Shown: positions 36,434-45,469, counted from the stretch's first letter. The stretch is DNA of 64,000 nucleotides from Bacteroidota bacterium (GCA_020161355.1 JAIUOF010000011.1:62001-126000); one strand, 5' to 3'. Notes: a model not told the origin generated them from the letters alone. Numbers and translations: made by a program.

Positions 36434-37828
36434 GTGAAAGAAATAATAACAATAGTGCTGATTTTCAACACTTTAGTTATTTCATTTAATTTATTCGCAC
36501 AAACTTCTAAAAATCTCCAACGCTATGATTATTTCAAAGACCCAACTTTTCAAAGCCAGCCTTTTCAAATAAAAAAAGAAGGTTTCCAGACCTCAAAAGG
36601 GTTAATTCCGGATTTGGGATGGGGAAAATTTAAAGCATGGATTAAGCTTGATCCGGAGCAGATGGCGGGGAAAAAGTACTTAATGATTCAAAATCCCGTT
36701 TTCGACGAAATAGCGATTTATGGAGCGTCTTTTTCTCAGAAAAAAATTTATCCGGGTACTTTATTAGAAAACAGGGAGGTGTTATTCCGCTATCCCACCT
36801 TTAAAATCGAAGATGTTGCCAATAACGATGTATTTATATCGGGAATAGCAACTTTAAACCCGGCAAAATTCCCTATAAGATTATTCGACGAAAACGAACT
36901 GGATGATTTCAAGGAAAAGGAATCCCTGCGAAATGGCCTGATTCTAGGTTTTATTTCCGTGTTAATAATCCTTAACCTGATAATATTCAGTGTGTTTCGC
37001 CTCAGACCTTTTGGGGTGTTTGCACTTTCAGCTTTTTTATTTGCCACCTTATATTTATTTCTGGAAGGGTATTTTTTTGGATATTGGTATTCACCGGCGT
37101 TATTTGAAAACAAAATTCTCAATTTTCATTATTTAATTTATTTTGGCTTTCAACTAAGCAATTACTGGATTTTTAGTTCCGTATTTCAGTTGGAAATCGT
37201 AAAAACCGGACGCTTTTATACTTTTTTCAGAATCTTATTTCTGATTGGAATAATAGAAGGTGTCCTGATGTTAGTCTCCCCACTATGGTATGATTACCTG
37301 AGTGATTTTACCATAAAGACTATTGGGATGACCCTCAGGATTGGGGCGATGGTTATGAATGTGCTCATGCTTTTTATCCTTTTAAAAATAAAGAAGGAAA
37401 CTCAATTGGCTAGTTGGTTTTTGGCCGCGATGGTACCCGGTTGGTTGGTGTATTTGGTGCCGAGATTCCTGCCATTCTTGTTTCATGATTTTTGGTTTAC
37501 CATGCCACAATTATATTCATTATCAATGGTTTGGTATATTAGTCTGGTAAGTTTTGGTCTGGCAACTGCTGTATATAAAAACCTCCAATCTGCTGCAGAA
37601 AATACCATTGTACCTGAAAAGAAAGCTATCCTGAAGTCTGACAAGCTTTCAAAACGTGAGATGGACATTCTGATGGCCTTTACCAATGGCTTTAGTTATA
37701 CTGAAATTTCCGATGCCATGTTTATCAGTCCACATACTGTCAGGACACACCTCAAAAATATTTACAGCAAAATTGGCGTAAACTCCAAAGCCGAAGCTGT
37801 GAGGTGGGTGCTGGAGGAAACAAAATAA
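36434..37828 (+). CDS. Membrane-bound 7TMR-DISM sensor fused to a LuxR-type DNA-binding domain
   Basis: Regulator of about 464 residues without a kinase. A signal segment is followed by a periplasmic beta domain of the 7TMR-DISMED2 type (to about residue 170), a seven-helix membrane region (GLILGFISVLIILNLIIFSV to FGLATAVYKNL), and a C-terminal LuxR HTH (LSKREMDILMAFTNGFSYTE ... SPHTVRTHLKNIYSKIGVNS). The GTG at 36434 is chosen because the signal peptide follows; TTG at 36389 or GTG at 36404 are possible. No ATG is near. As built it would bind DNA while anchored in the membrane. It faces the 92-residue and fibre genes. Confidence 0.85.
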   Translation: MKEIITIVLIFNTLVISFNLFAQTSKNLQRYDYFKDPTFQSQPFQIKKEGFQTSKGLIPDLGWGKFKAWIKLDPEQMAGKKYLMIQNPVFDEIAIYGASFSQKKIYPGTLLENREVLFRYPTFKIEDVANNDVFISGIATLNPAKFPIRLFDENELDDFKEKESLRNGLILGFISVLIILNLIIFSVFRLRPFGVFALSAFLFATLYLFLEGYFFGYWYSPALFENKILNFHYLIYFGFQLSNYWIFSSVFQLEIVKTGRFYTFFRILFLIGIIEGVLMLVSPLWYDYLSDFTIKTIGMTLRIGAMVMNVLMLFILLKIKKETQLASWFLAAMVPGWLVYLVPRFLPFLFHDFWFTMPQLYSLSMVWYISLVSFGLATAVYKNLQSAAENTIVPEKKAILKSDKLSKREMDILMAFTNGFSYTEISDAMFISPHTVRTHLKNIYSKIGVNSKAEAVRWVLEETK

Positions 37829-37930
37829 TTAAATGCCGTTCAAAATATAATTCCTTCCTTTTAAATAAATATTTATTGTTTTTCAATAAATTATTATTGT
37901 TATTTGCATCATCAAAACGAAAACAAATTT

Positions 37931-38458
37931 ATGGAAAAGCATTCTAAAACATTTTTAAAACTAATGGAGGTTTTTGCCGGCATCGCCATGGTGGGCTATG
38001 CCATAGAAGCCGGAAGTAAAATTATCGCGACGATTGTGAGCATGAAAAATCCCGTAGGTGCACACAACTTGTACATGGGGCTAGACATGAGCCCGGTGTA
38101 TACTTATAGTAAGCCTTATTTTGTTATGGCCATGACTATGCTGATTGCCATACCCATCCTCAAGTCGGCTATCTGGTGGGCAGTGATTGTGATGCTCAGG
38201 AAGTTGGATCTTGACAACCCTTTTTCACAAGACTTTACGTCAGGCTTTGGAAAAGTGGTAAATCTTTTAAGCGGAATCGTGATTCTGAGTGTAATTACCA
38301 ATATTTGGTTAAAGTGGCTCGAAAAAACAGTTGGGCACTATGATTTCCCAAGACTGGCGGTGGAAGAATACCTCTTTATGACGGCCCTGGTATTTATCCT
38401 GACCCAGATTTTCAAAAAAGGACACGAACTCAAACAGGAAACCGACCTCACGATCTGA
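37931..38458 (+). CDS. DUF2975 membrane protein
   Basis: Four-helix membrane protein of 175 residues (VFAGIAMVGYAIEAGSKIIA; FVMAMTMLIAIPILKSAIWW; VVNLLSGIVILSVITNIWLKWL; FLMTALVFILTQIFKKGHEL), matching DUF2975. In the family it almost always sits next to a small Cro/C1-type regulator, as here with a one-base gap. It may transmit an envelope signal to that regulator. ATG at 37931 chosen over an upstream TTG. Confidence 0.85.
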   Translation: MEKHSKTFLKLMEVFAGIAMVGYAIEAGSKIIATIVSMKNPVGAHNLYMGLDMSPVYTYSKPYFVMAMTMLIAIPILKSAIWWAVIVMLRKLDLDNPFSQDFTSGFGKVVNLLSGIVILSVITNIWLKWLEKTVGHYDFPRLAVEEYLFMTALVFILTQIFKKGHELKQETDLTI

Positions 38459-38459
38459 T

Positions 38460-38666
38460 ATGGCCATAATAGTAAATCTCGACGTAATGATGGCTCGCCG
38501 CAAGATGAGTCTCAACGAACTCTCAGAAAAGGTTGACCTCACGCTGGCCAACCTATCCATCCTGAAAACCGGTAAAGCCAAAGCCATTCGGTTCAGCACC
38601 CTCGATGCCATCTGTCGTGCCCTCGACTGTCAGCCGGGTGATATTTTGGAGTGGAGGGAGGGGTGA
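38460..38666 (+). CDS. Small Cro/C1-type helix-turn-helix regulator (YozG-like)
   Basis: DNA-binding protein of 68 residues, essentially one HTH domain: MARRKMSLNELSEKVDLTLA, LSILKTGKAKAIRFSTLDAI, then CRALDCQPGDILEW. It belongs to the YozG/HTH_26 group that pairs with DUF2975. It starts one base after the DUF2975 stop. Probably controls its own operon; targets unknown. Confidence 0.9.
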   Translation: MAIIVNLDVMMARRKMSLNELSEKVDLTLANLSILKTGKAKAIRFSTLDAICRALDCQPGDILEWREG

Positions 38667-39013
38667 GTGCTCCTCTCTATCACATCTATATTTTCTTTTT
38701 AACCTGACCAATTCTTACGCAAGTTTCGGATTTCCGACATCGGAGGAATCGGTGAAGGGTTGAGGAGGGTGGAAAGGGTTTAGTTCAATTTTTTTGTTTG
38801 ATAAAAACAAAGATAGGCGGTCACTTATTCTGCTATCGGCCTCTTTTTATTAAACTTTTTTTAATTTACCTTGAGAACTTTAATATTAGAATTGATTTTT
38901 ATAAATGGTATTTAATTTAACTTAAAACTAATTGATGGTTAACTTGGTTTACACCTGTTTAATTTATTTAAAATCAGGTATTCTATAATTATCAAAATTT
39001 ATTTCTTCCCACT
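38667..39013. other. Intergenic region between convergent genes
   Basis: 347 bases, AT-rich, no gene supported. An imperfect inverted repeat (TTCCGA/TCGGAGGAA) lies around 38730-38755; it lacks a T-tract so I do not call it a terminator. A weak GATAG/CTATC pair lies near 38815. Confidence 0.4.
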
Positions 39014-40381
39014 CTATTCTGTTTTCAGTTTTATTGCAAAATCGTAAAATAGCTGCTGAAAACCAGGTTGGAGCATGTAACAAAACAAATCATGTCCCAA
39101 TATGTCTTTTTGAATACCAGATCTCATAAATGTAAAACTTGACAGAATATTTTTGCTTTGAAGATATTCCCGAGTTACCTCTAAATCACAATAGGAATTT
39201 GCTCCAAGGCGAGTGTTGTCACCTTTTTCTTTAAGTTGAATAATCCACTTCCTATTAAGAATCTTATCATCAGGATTGTATCCAATATACCACCGAATGT
39301 TTCGACAACTTGAATCAAGCGGTGCAAAAGATAACTTACCTGAAACTGCAGGAGCATTGAGAAGGTTTACCACGGGTTTGTTTTTAGGAACAGGAAGCGT
39401 TTTTGATACCTGAATGATATTTTCTAACAAATAATTTCGTTTGCCAGTTTTCGTTTTATTTGAGTATGAGTTCCTGAGCTTGCTTTCCAAATCAAGGCTT
39501 GATGTAAGTGCGATGTTTGTTCCAAGACTATGTGCAATAACCATAATCGGAATTGGCTTGCCTATTTTGTTCACCAAATCCCGTAAAGCAAGCCCAATCA
39601 TGTAGCTTCGTATTACGACATACTTATATTGCCTTTTTGTTTTTAAGGAAAATTTGTTTTTTGTAAAGTACTTATTATTGCGGTCAACAATTTTCTTATG
39701 TCTTAAGGCTGGCCAAAAGACTCGCACGTACAGAATTTTAGCCGAATCGATTTCAGAATATTTTGATTTTAATGCCTTTGCCTGAACATTGGCAAGGCTA
39801 TAAGGAACGTTGAATCCATGCAAATATACTACGATTTTGGAGTACCCCTCAGATAGAATTTTTTTATTAATCAATTCCGCTTTTTCGGTAAGCCATTTTT
39901 CGTTCCACTTATTAAGAAAATATAGCTCATTGCAATTCACATTAAAGGCCGAAGTACAATCTTGGTTTTTTTCAGCGTTAAAGTCATGCCATTGAGAATT
40001 TAAAATCTTATAAAAAAGCTTACTGAATTCACTGTCCTTCGCATTTTGAAATTTGTAAAAAGAATTGGTTTCAAAATATTCTACCTTTGAACCTTCCATT
40101 ACCTTATTATAAAGTGAATCCAATTTGCTTGAGTTATCGAACGCAGGCGGATAAAGGCAGCCAATGGCGTCAAATCTTATATTGATGATGTTCGTAGAAT
40201 CTTCTAATAAATCTGTCTGAAAAAAAGTATCATTGAAATTCTTCCTAAAAACATTTTTATCGGAAATATTCGGAAGCATAAACTTCTTCGTTATTTCTTT
40301 CTTACAAGAAGCACATCGTTTTTGGCAATATAAATTTTGCACCATAATTATTATGATGAAAATAATGTATATTTTTTTCAT
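39014..40381 (-). CDS. Exported alpha/beta-hydrolase-like protein
   Basis: Protein of 455 residues with an N-terminal signal (KIYIIFIIIIMVQNLYCQ) and Cys-rich start (RCASCKK). A DUF900-type alpha/beta hydrolase follows: the strand KIVVYLHGFNVPYSLANVQA, then the nucleophile elbow IMVIAHSLGTNIALTSS with catalytic Ser. It is probably an exported lipase or esterase. It is the last gene of a four-gene operon, two bases after the preceding stop. The ATG at 40381 is used; a TTG two codons upstream is less likely. Its substrate is unknown. Confidence 0.75.
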   Translation of the reverse strand: MKKIYIIFIIIIMVQNLYCQKRCASCKKEITKKFMLPNISDKNVFRKNFNDTFFQTDLLEDSTNIINIRFDAIGCLYPPAFDNSSKLDSLYNKVMEGSKVEYFETNSFYKFQNAKDSEFSKLFYKILNSQWHDFNAEKNQDCTSAFNVNCNELYFLNKWNEKWLTEKAELINKKILSEGYSKIVVYLHGFNVPYSLANVQAKALKSKYSEIDSAKILYVRVFWPALRHKKIVDRNNKYFTKNKFSLKTKRQYKYVVIRSYMIGLALRDLVNKIGKPIPIMVIAHSLGTNIALTSSLDLESKLRNSYSNKTKTGKRNYLLENIIQVSKTLPVPKNKPVVNLLNAPAVSGKLSFAPLDSSCRNIRWYIGYNPDDKILNRKWIIQLKEKGDNTRLGANSYCDLEVTREYLQSKNILSSFTFMRSGIQKDILGHDLFCYMLQPGFQQLFYDFAIKLKTE

Positions 40382-40383
40382 AA

Positions 40384-41289
40384 TCAATAACTTATTTTAT
40401 GATCCTCTTCTGCAAGAATACTTTTCACCCATTTAGAGTTTTTGAATTGACTTACATAAAAACTATCATTTTTTATTGAATCTACTTTATACGCTTCTTT
40501 ATCTTTTAGCAACATCACTCCTGGTTTATGGACCGAGTCTATTCGAAAATCCATTGATTGCCCTTGGGCACTTAAATTAAAATTTGACTTTAATGAGAAA
40601 AATGAATTTTCCAAAAATATTTCCTTAAGTTTAATTGTGTCATTGTCCACTATTCCCTTTAAACCTATCAAATCGATAGTTTTTTTTGCAGCTTTTTCTA
40701 AAACGAATAGGACTTCCCTTTTCGAATTTACAAAATAGTAGCCTTTCATAACATCAGGCTTTTCATAAGCATTACCAAGTTTAAAATAATCAGGGTGATT
40801 TCTTGAAAACTTTCTATAGCGATTAAAATCATAGTCGCTAATGGCCGATTCACCTCTCTTAAAACCGACTTCGCATTTGGTGCCTCTTTTAATAAAATTG
40901 GGGCTATGAAAAAGAACCCTTTTGTCATCTAAAAAAGTAAAGTACAATACCTTATTTACCTCTGAAAAACCTCCATCGCTGGCATAATTGTGTACTAAGC
41001 TTACCAAGCGACCATCCATAGTCCTTCTTACACTTTCTCTATTTATTTGCGTGTCTTTGTCGGCTATCATAAGCATATAAACCCCTCTATCAAAGGTGAC
41101 AAACTGACTTACCTTAGAGCTTTGATTTGAAAAATTTTCATTTTTATATTTCAGCAGTGGAAAATCGGCTGGTTTTATAAACTCTGTTTTGTTTTGGCTG
41201 ATTACTCCAAATAAAAGCCCCGGCCTACTTGATTTATGCATGCATGAAAGAAAAATAATTGGAATAAGACGGAAGAGTAGATTTTTCAT
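40384..41289 (-). CDS. Putative lipoprotein, unknown function
   Basis: Protein of 301 residues with a lipobox (LIPIIFLSC, Cys about 16) after a basic n-region, so likely a lipoprotein. The mature part is beta-rich (YMLMIADKDTQI, VNKVLYFTFLDDKRVLFHSP) with no recognisable family. It starts one base after the stop of the preceding gene and ends two bases before the hydrolase, third of four in a tight operon. Possibly an accessory or protective partner of one of the neighbours; that is inference. Confidence 0.7.
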   Translation of the reverse strand: MKNLLFRLIPIIFLSCMHKSSRPGLLFGVISQNKTEFIKPADFPLLKYKNENFSNQSSKVSQFVTFDRGVYMLMIADKDTQINRESVRRTMDGRLVSLVHNYASDGGFSEVNKVLYFTFLDDKRVLFHSPNFIKRGTKCEVGFKRGESAISDYDFNRYRKFSRNHPDYFKLGNAYEKPDVMKGYYFVNSKREVLFVLEKAAKKTIDLIGLKGIVDNDTIKLKEIFLENSFFSLKSNFNLSAQGQSMDFRIDSVHKPGVMLLKDKEAYKVDSIKNDSFYVSQFKNSKWVKSILAEEDHKISY

Positions 41290-41290
41290 G

Positions 41291-42319
41291 TCAGAGGGTT
41301 TTAAATTCAGTTTGAGTTACAAACAAAGAAAAGGAGCTGCGATTTGCCGTTCGATGCAGGGCTTCACTTCTGATTATATGTATAATATTTTGAGCGTCCA
41401 ATCTATCATTTTCATTGATAATCAATCCTCCACCTATCTTATTGAAGTTTGAAATTCCCAGCTTAAAAAATCCGCGATTTTGAGTAGCCACTTCTAGGTT
41501 TTCATAATTCACATGATCTAATGAAAGGGCTACGGCAGATTCGTATGCATTATGTTCGTAGCCAGTAAATCGTTCATAGCTTACGAAAATTTCTTTATCC
41601 AGAATTCTTAGATTTTGAGGGTCAGGCCTTCCTAATAGTACACCCAAATGCCCTCCACCGGTATAAAGTCGATCATAGCCATCGCCCAAGCCAATAAAAT
41701 TAAAAGGTGGTCCTTCATTATGATAAAAATAATTCAGTCTTCGGTGTCCAACAAACAAGGAACCGGAAGTTTGCCTAAGTCGATTCTGCCTATGATATTT
41801 TCTACTTTTAGTGAAATCAACCAAGGCCATATTTGTGGAAAGGTTTACCACATTGGATTTATCGTTGCGAAAAGTTCCTGAAATTGTAGAAGAATAATAC
41901 CGGATTTCACGGTTCCAATGATACTTGGAAGTGCCATTCCATTCACCACTCAAATTAAAACTAAAAATTAATGAGGGTCTTAAAAACAACATTCTGTCAA
42001 GCATACTTGCACCCAAACCTTTACCGATCAATAAGTTGGCATGTAAAATTGGAGTAAAGAAAAAATCCAAATCTTTCCCGGTAAGAATTTTTGCATGAGG
42101 GAATGCCCCTTTAGTACCTATACTTGATTGTAAGTTGAGGTTGCTTAAATTTCCGGAGTGTTTAAAAAGGCCTTTCTTTGCACCTAACCTGGAATTTAAT
42201 TCTAAACTTGATTTTAGTTCAAAAAATGGCCTCCAAATAAGTTGAGCATCGCTTTTGTGTTTCAGGAGCATCAATAGCAGAACACTAATGTAAAAATGTC
42301 TTTTTATTAACTTTTTCAC
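41291..42319 (-). CDS. Exported protein, possible Bacterial toxin 23-like
   Basis: Exported protein of 342 residues with a signal peptide (HFYISVLLLMLLKHKSDAQ). The body is beta-rich and Asn/Arg-rich. A conserved-looking motif, IGLGDGYDRLYTGGGHLGV, lies near residues 209-227 and resembles the G-D-x-x-D-R ... T-G-G pattern I associate with proteins labelled polymorphic toxin type 23 in Bacteroidota, but I cannot confirm this here. Alternatively it is an outer-membrane barrel. Second gene of a four-gene operon, 5 bases after the first. Confidence 0.5.
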   Translation of the reverse strand: MKKLIKRHFYISVLLLMLLKHKSDAQLIWRPFFELKSSLELNSRLGAKKGLFKHSGNLSNLNLQSSIGTKGAFPHAKILTGKDLDFFFTPILHANLLIGKGLGASMLDRMLFLRPSLIFSFNLSGEWNGTSKYHWNREIRYYSSTISGTFRNDKSNVVNLSTNMALVDFTKSRKYHRQNRLRQTSGSLFVGHRRLNYFYHNEGPPFNFIGLGDGYDRLYTGGGHLGVLLGRPDPQNLRILDKEIFVSYERFTGYEHNAYESAVALSLDHVNYENLEVATQNRGFFKLGISNFNKIGGGLIINENDRLDAQNIIHIIRSEALHRTANRSSFSLFVTQTEFKTL

Positions 42320-42324
42320 TTTGA

Positions 42325-43644
42325 TTAAATTTTATAACCGATTTTCAATATTGGTATCATACGATCTTTGGTATTGCCAGCCACTTTTTGCAAGGCCTCT
42401 GTGAGCCATACAAAGTTGAGGTCCATTGTAAGATAATTTGATTTTGCGACATTTGTTAACACACCGCTTGGTGAGAATTTAAAGCGAAAGCCCGTACTGA
42501 AAAAGCCGAGTTTATTTAAATTTTCAAAAAGCGGTTTCATCTTATTTTCAATGCTCACCAAATCTGACATCACCGTCTGAAAGCTATAATCTGCATAAAC
42601 GGACATCACATCAGGGAATATCTCAAGTTCAAAACCAGGTCGAATATGAAAAAGGGAGAAACCAAAACTTTCGGTTGAATCACCTGCAATTTTTGTTACA
42701 TTAAAACTTCTTTTTTGCAAGTAGGAGGCATGCAATCTAAAACCGTAACGTTTCAGTTTTCCATAATTATTGCTGTAACGGTCTTTTTCGTAAAATGCTT
42801 TTAATAAGTCTATTTGAATACCAAAGGCACTTCCTTCTACTAAAGGCAAACTACGCCAATCATTAAGTTTAGTTTGATTGGCATTACTGAAAATTTTAAT
42901 TGCCCCCGAATAAGAATCTGCCTTAAAATCCTGAAAGCCAAGAACATTGAAGGATGGCAATACTAAGCCCGAAGCCCCGAGTACATTTCCAAGCTCTGGC
43001 AAACTTCCTAGTAAGTTTCCCTGACTTTTGAGTAGTTCGTCTTTTATTTTTTGTATACCTTCCTCAAAGTTTTTAATACTGTTTTGATACTTTTCCCACT
43101 TTTTTAGAATGAGTGCCAATCTTTCGAGTCTCTGATTGGTATTGAATTGTATTTCTTTAATTTTTTGTGCCAGATTTTCTGTGGGCAAATCAGATACTAC
43201 GGAAGTATCATTTGCAATTGAATCGATGATGCTCTTCGTTAATTCGCCTTGGCACAAAATAGAGTCGGCATAATAAATTGACAATGAACGTAGGGAGTCG
43301 GCCATAAATATTCCTCTTGCCGATATATCACTAAATTTTTGAAGATGGAGTGCTTTGCTTGTTTTTAGATCTTTAGCAAAGTTCAAGTAGCCATCTAACG
43401 TTTTTGACTGATCTTTAATTTGCTCAGAAATCATTCTCTTTACCAAATTCTTGTAGTCTTGGTTAACTTCTACGCCTTGGGGCAAGATTAATTTCTTGCT
43501 ACTAATTGGCTCGACAAAGTTCAATTTCTGAACCGCCTTAACCGGAAATTGGTGGCTATTTCGAGAGTTATATTCAAGTAAACTTTGAGCCCTGCAGAAA
43601 AAAACATTTAGAAGCAAAATAATACTGATAATTTGTAGTTTCAT
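42325..43644 (-). CDS. Exported coiled-coil and beta-barrel-like protein, unknown
   Basis: Protein of 439 residues with a signal peptide (IISIILLLNVFFCRAQS). Residues about 60-215 are a long helical, coiled-coil-prone region (SKTLDGYLNFAKDLKTSKAL; RLERLALILKKWEKYQNSIK). After a Gly/Leu-rich hinge comes a beta-rich half with alternating strands (YGFRLHASYLQKRSFNV; YADYSFQTVM; YLTMDLNFVW) ending ILKIGYKI, which looks like an outer-membrane barrel. Start at ATG 43644; an ATG three codons upstream also exists. First gene of a four-gene operon. Confidence 0.65.
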   Translation of the reverse strand: MKLQIISIILLLNVFFCRAQSLLEYNSRNSHQFPVKAVQKLNFVEPISSKKLILPQGVEVNQDYKNLVKRMISEQIKDQSKTLDGYLNFAKDLKTSKALHLQKFSDISARGIFMADSLRSLSIYYADSILCQGELTKSIIDSIANDTSVVSDLPTENLAQKIKEIQFNTNQRLERLALILKKWEKYQNSIKNFEEGIQKIKDELLKSQGNLLGSLPELGNVLGASGLVLPSFNVLGFQDFKADSYSGAIKIFSNANQTKLNDWRSLPLVEGSAFGIQIDLLKAFYEKDRYSNNYGKLKRYGFRLHASYLQKRSFNVTKIAGDSTESFGFSLFHIRPGFELEIFPDVMSVYADYSFQTVMSDLVSIENKMKPLFENLNKLGFFSTGFRFKFSPSGVLTNVAKSNYLTMDLNFVWLTEALQKVAGNTKDRMIPILKIGYKI

Positions 43645-43718
43645 AAATACCATATTAAATAATTTAATTCTTTAAAGCCGTTATCAAGCCGCTTTTTCGG
43701 GATATTCCGGCTGGTTGT

Positions 43719-44003
43719 TTAGTATCTATTATTCCTCCTCCTGCTCACCTTCAGCTCCAGACCGGAGGTGAGGATCACGTAGTGTTTCTTTTTGTCTTTT
43801 CTGATTTCTCTGATCACCGAGGGGTTTACCAGGTATTTGCGGTTGATACGTTTGAAGCCTTCCAGCTCCGGCATTTGGGCATATTTTTTCAGCGTATAGC
43901 TGGTCATTTCCTTATTACCATCAACCAAATGGATGATGGTATAATTGACATCTGCTTCGAGATGCACAATGTTATGAGGGGGCGGGAAGGCTAATTTGTT
44001 CAT
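43719..44003 (-). CDS. Solitary LytTR DNA-binding protein
   Basis: Protein of 94 residues consisting of a LytTR domain only: IVHLEADVNYTIIHLVDGNK, KRINRKYLVNPSVI and the basic end LKVSRRRNNRY. No receiver or membrane segment. ATG at 44003 chosen; the longer reading needs a TTG. It is upstream and in the same direction as the four-gene exported operon, 75 bases away, and so may control it or be controlled with it. Such minimal LytTR regulators are known in Bacteroidota. Confidence 0.88.
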   Translation of the reverse strand: MNKLAFPPPHNIVHLEADVNYTIIHLVDGNKEMTSYTLKKYAQMPELEGFKRINRKYLVNPSVIREIRKDKKKHYVILTSGLELKVSRRRNNRY

Positions 44004-44125
44004 GGTACTTATTTTACTAATAATGGGTAACCTGGTAGCCCGAAGACGAAAGCCATTGCTTTCATCTTTGGACTTCAAAGCAACAGGAATTCATATCCCG
44101 GTTCAATACCCCAATCGGGGTATTT

Positions 44126-44677
44126 TCAAACCGATGTTTGATTTCTTAACTGATAATAATGGGAACTAAACGGACTCCTTAGCAAATCCAGCCGCAGGCC
44201 ATCGTTGGGGTTGATAAAAAGCTGAAAACGTGTACCATAAGAGTGGTTTGCTTTTCGGTACACCTCGAAACCCAATTTTCTGTAAAAGGGCAAAAGGTGC
44301 TCTTCAGCCTCCATGAAAGTGAGCTCGGTCTTGTTTTTGAGGGCCACCTGATAGATATTGGTGGTGAGCATGTATGCCGCTCTTGAATGCCTGTGAGCAG
44401 CTGAAACTACCAGTCTGTCGCATATCGCAATGTTCTTGAGAATCATTGTCGGGCTGAGCCCCCAGTATTCCCTGAGATATTGGGCATCGCAGCCATATCT
44501 CAGCCTCACGCAGCCTACGGTTTTGTTTTCATGAATGGCCGCCAGCCAGATGGTACCGGGGTCATTTTTTACCTCCCACTGTATGTAGGACTTGTGCAGC
44601 TCCATCAGATTTACCTCTATCAACATTTGATGAATCTCTGAGAGCTCCCGGGCGGTTTGGGCTATTCGCACTTGCAT
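44126..44677 (-). CDS. GNAT-superfamily acyltransferase-like protein
   Basis: Protein of 183 residues of GNAT type. GTIWLAAIHENKTVGCVRLR is a typical beta4/5 region, and FMEAEEHLLPFYRKLGFEVYRKA the usual C-terminal helix and strand. The overall size and the N-terminal helix ARELSEIHQMLIEV recall N-acyl amino acid synthase/autoinducer synthase-like members more than small acetyltransferases. ATG at 44677 is chosen, giving a 16-base overlap with the upstream oxidase gene, a strong sign of coupling. Substrate unknown. Confidence 0.7.
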   Translation of the reverse strand: MQVRIAQTARELSEIHQMLIEVNLMELHKSYIQWEVKNDPGTIWLAAIHENKTVGCVRLRYGCDAQYLREYWGLSPTMILKNIAICDRLVVSAAHRHSRAAYMLTTNIYQVALKNKTELTFMEAEEHLLPFYRKLGFEVYRKANHSYGTRFQLFINPNDGLRLDLLRSPFSSHYYQLRNQTSV

Positions 44678-45351
44678 GAGCAGAGACTTGAGGTGAGTTT
44701 TCCGGTGATGATCCAATTGTAAACCTGGTCGGCATAAAGCCAGGTGGCCTTTTCGGCTCCTTCGATGATCTGTTTTTGATGGATGGCCGTGAAGTCTTCA
44801 TTGCCCAACACTTCCATGATCTGGTCGCCGTGCGGCAGCTCTTCATGCATGTGTACACGGGTGAAGGTGGTGTTTTGGTGATTGATGAAATCAGCGTTAG
44901 CAAACAAGTCTTTGATCAGTGGGGCAGCATAGTTACCCACATTTTCGAGAATTGATGCTGAACCGAGCCTTTCCAGCGGCCTTTGGGTGATGGCTTCTTT
45001 TTGGTATGCCCACCACAATTGCACCAGAAAAGGCATTTCTCCCGAATCTGCCCCTAAATTTTTAAGGTCCTTTTCAGCCAGTTTGTAGTGCATTTCTTCT
45101 TCCCAGGCAAACCGCACCAAAAACTGACGGAGTTTTTTGTAACTTCTCACTTCGGGGCTGGCCGCCACCGCCATGAAACTTTGCTGTACCCCTTTGGTCA
45201 GGTGATACTGCATCTGCAAATACCTTATGTATTGTTCTTTTTTCAGGCCTCCAGAGAGGTACTTTTTGAGTTTTTTCTCAAACAATACATTGGCTTCGTC
45301 CACCTTCTTTCCCAGAAGGACATTAAAAGTACTGATTTCTTTTGCTATCAT
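44662..45351 (-). CDS. Heme-oxygenase-like (TenA/HDO fold) iron redox enzyme
   Basis: Protein of 229 residues, all-helical, of the iron-containing redox / heme-oxygenase-like oxidase group. Potential metal ligands are visible in three helices: H50 (YLQMQYHLTKG), E84-E85-H88 (FAWEEEMHYKLAEKD) and H167-E170-H174-D176 (VHMHEELPHGDQI). Related diiron oxidases cleave C-C or N-O bonds in fatty acids and amino acids. An unusual Cys-rich tail (SSLCSCKCE) ends the protein. It overlaps the GNAT gene, suggesting a joint two-step pathway on an acyl product. Confidence 0.75.
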   Translation of the reverse strand: MIAKEISTFNVLLGKKVDEANVLFEKKLKKYLSGGLKKEQYIRYLQMQYHLTKGVQQSFMAVAASPEVRSYKKLRQFLVRFAWEEEMHYKLAEKDLKNLGADSGEMPFLVQLWWAYQKEAITQRPLERLGSASILENVGNYAAPLIKDLFANADFINHQNTTFTRVHMHEELPHGDQIMEVLGNEDFTAIHQKQIIEGAEKATWLYADQVYNWIITGKLTSSLCSCKCE

Positions 45352-45469
45352 TTTGTATAAAGTTTGATAGCCAAAATTGGGTCTGTTTTTTGGAAGAATA
45401 TGCTCTCAAAACACCCCAAATCATTGGGTATTTTACTGGTAAAATGGAAGGGTATTTTTACGGTGTGAA

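Noticed and set aside
38815..38850. Terminator after the HTH gene
   Set aside because: Only a five-base GATAG/CTATC stem with a long loop; too weak.
44562..44903. Frame overlapping the oxidase and GNAT genes
   Set aside because: Low-complexity Ser/Pro/Arg translation, antiphase to two well-supported genes.
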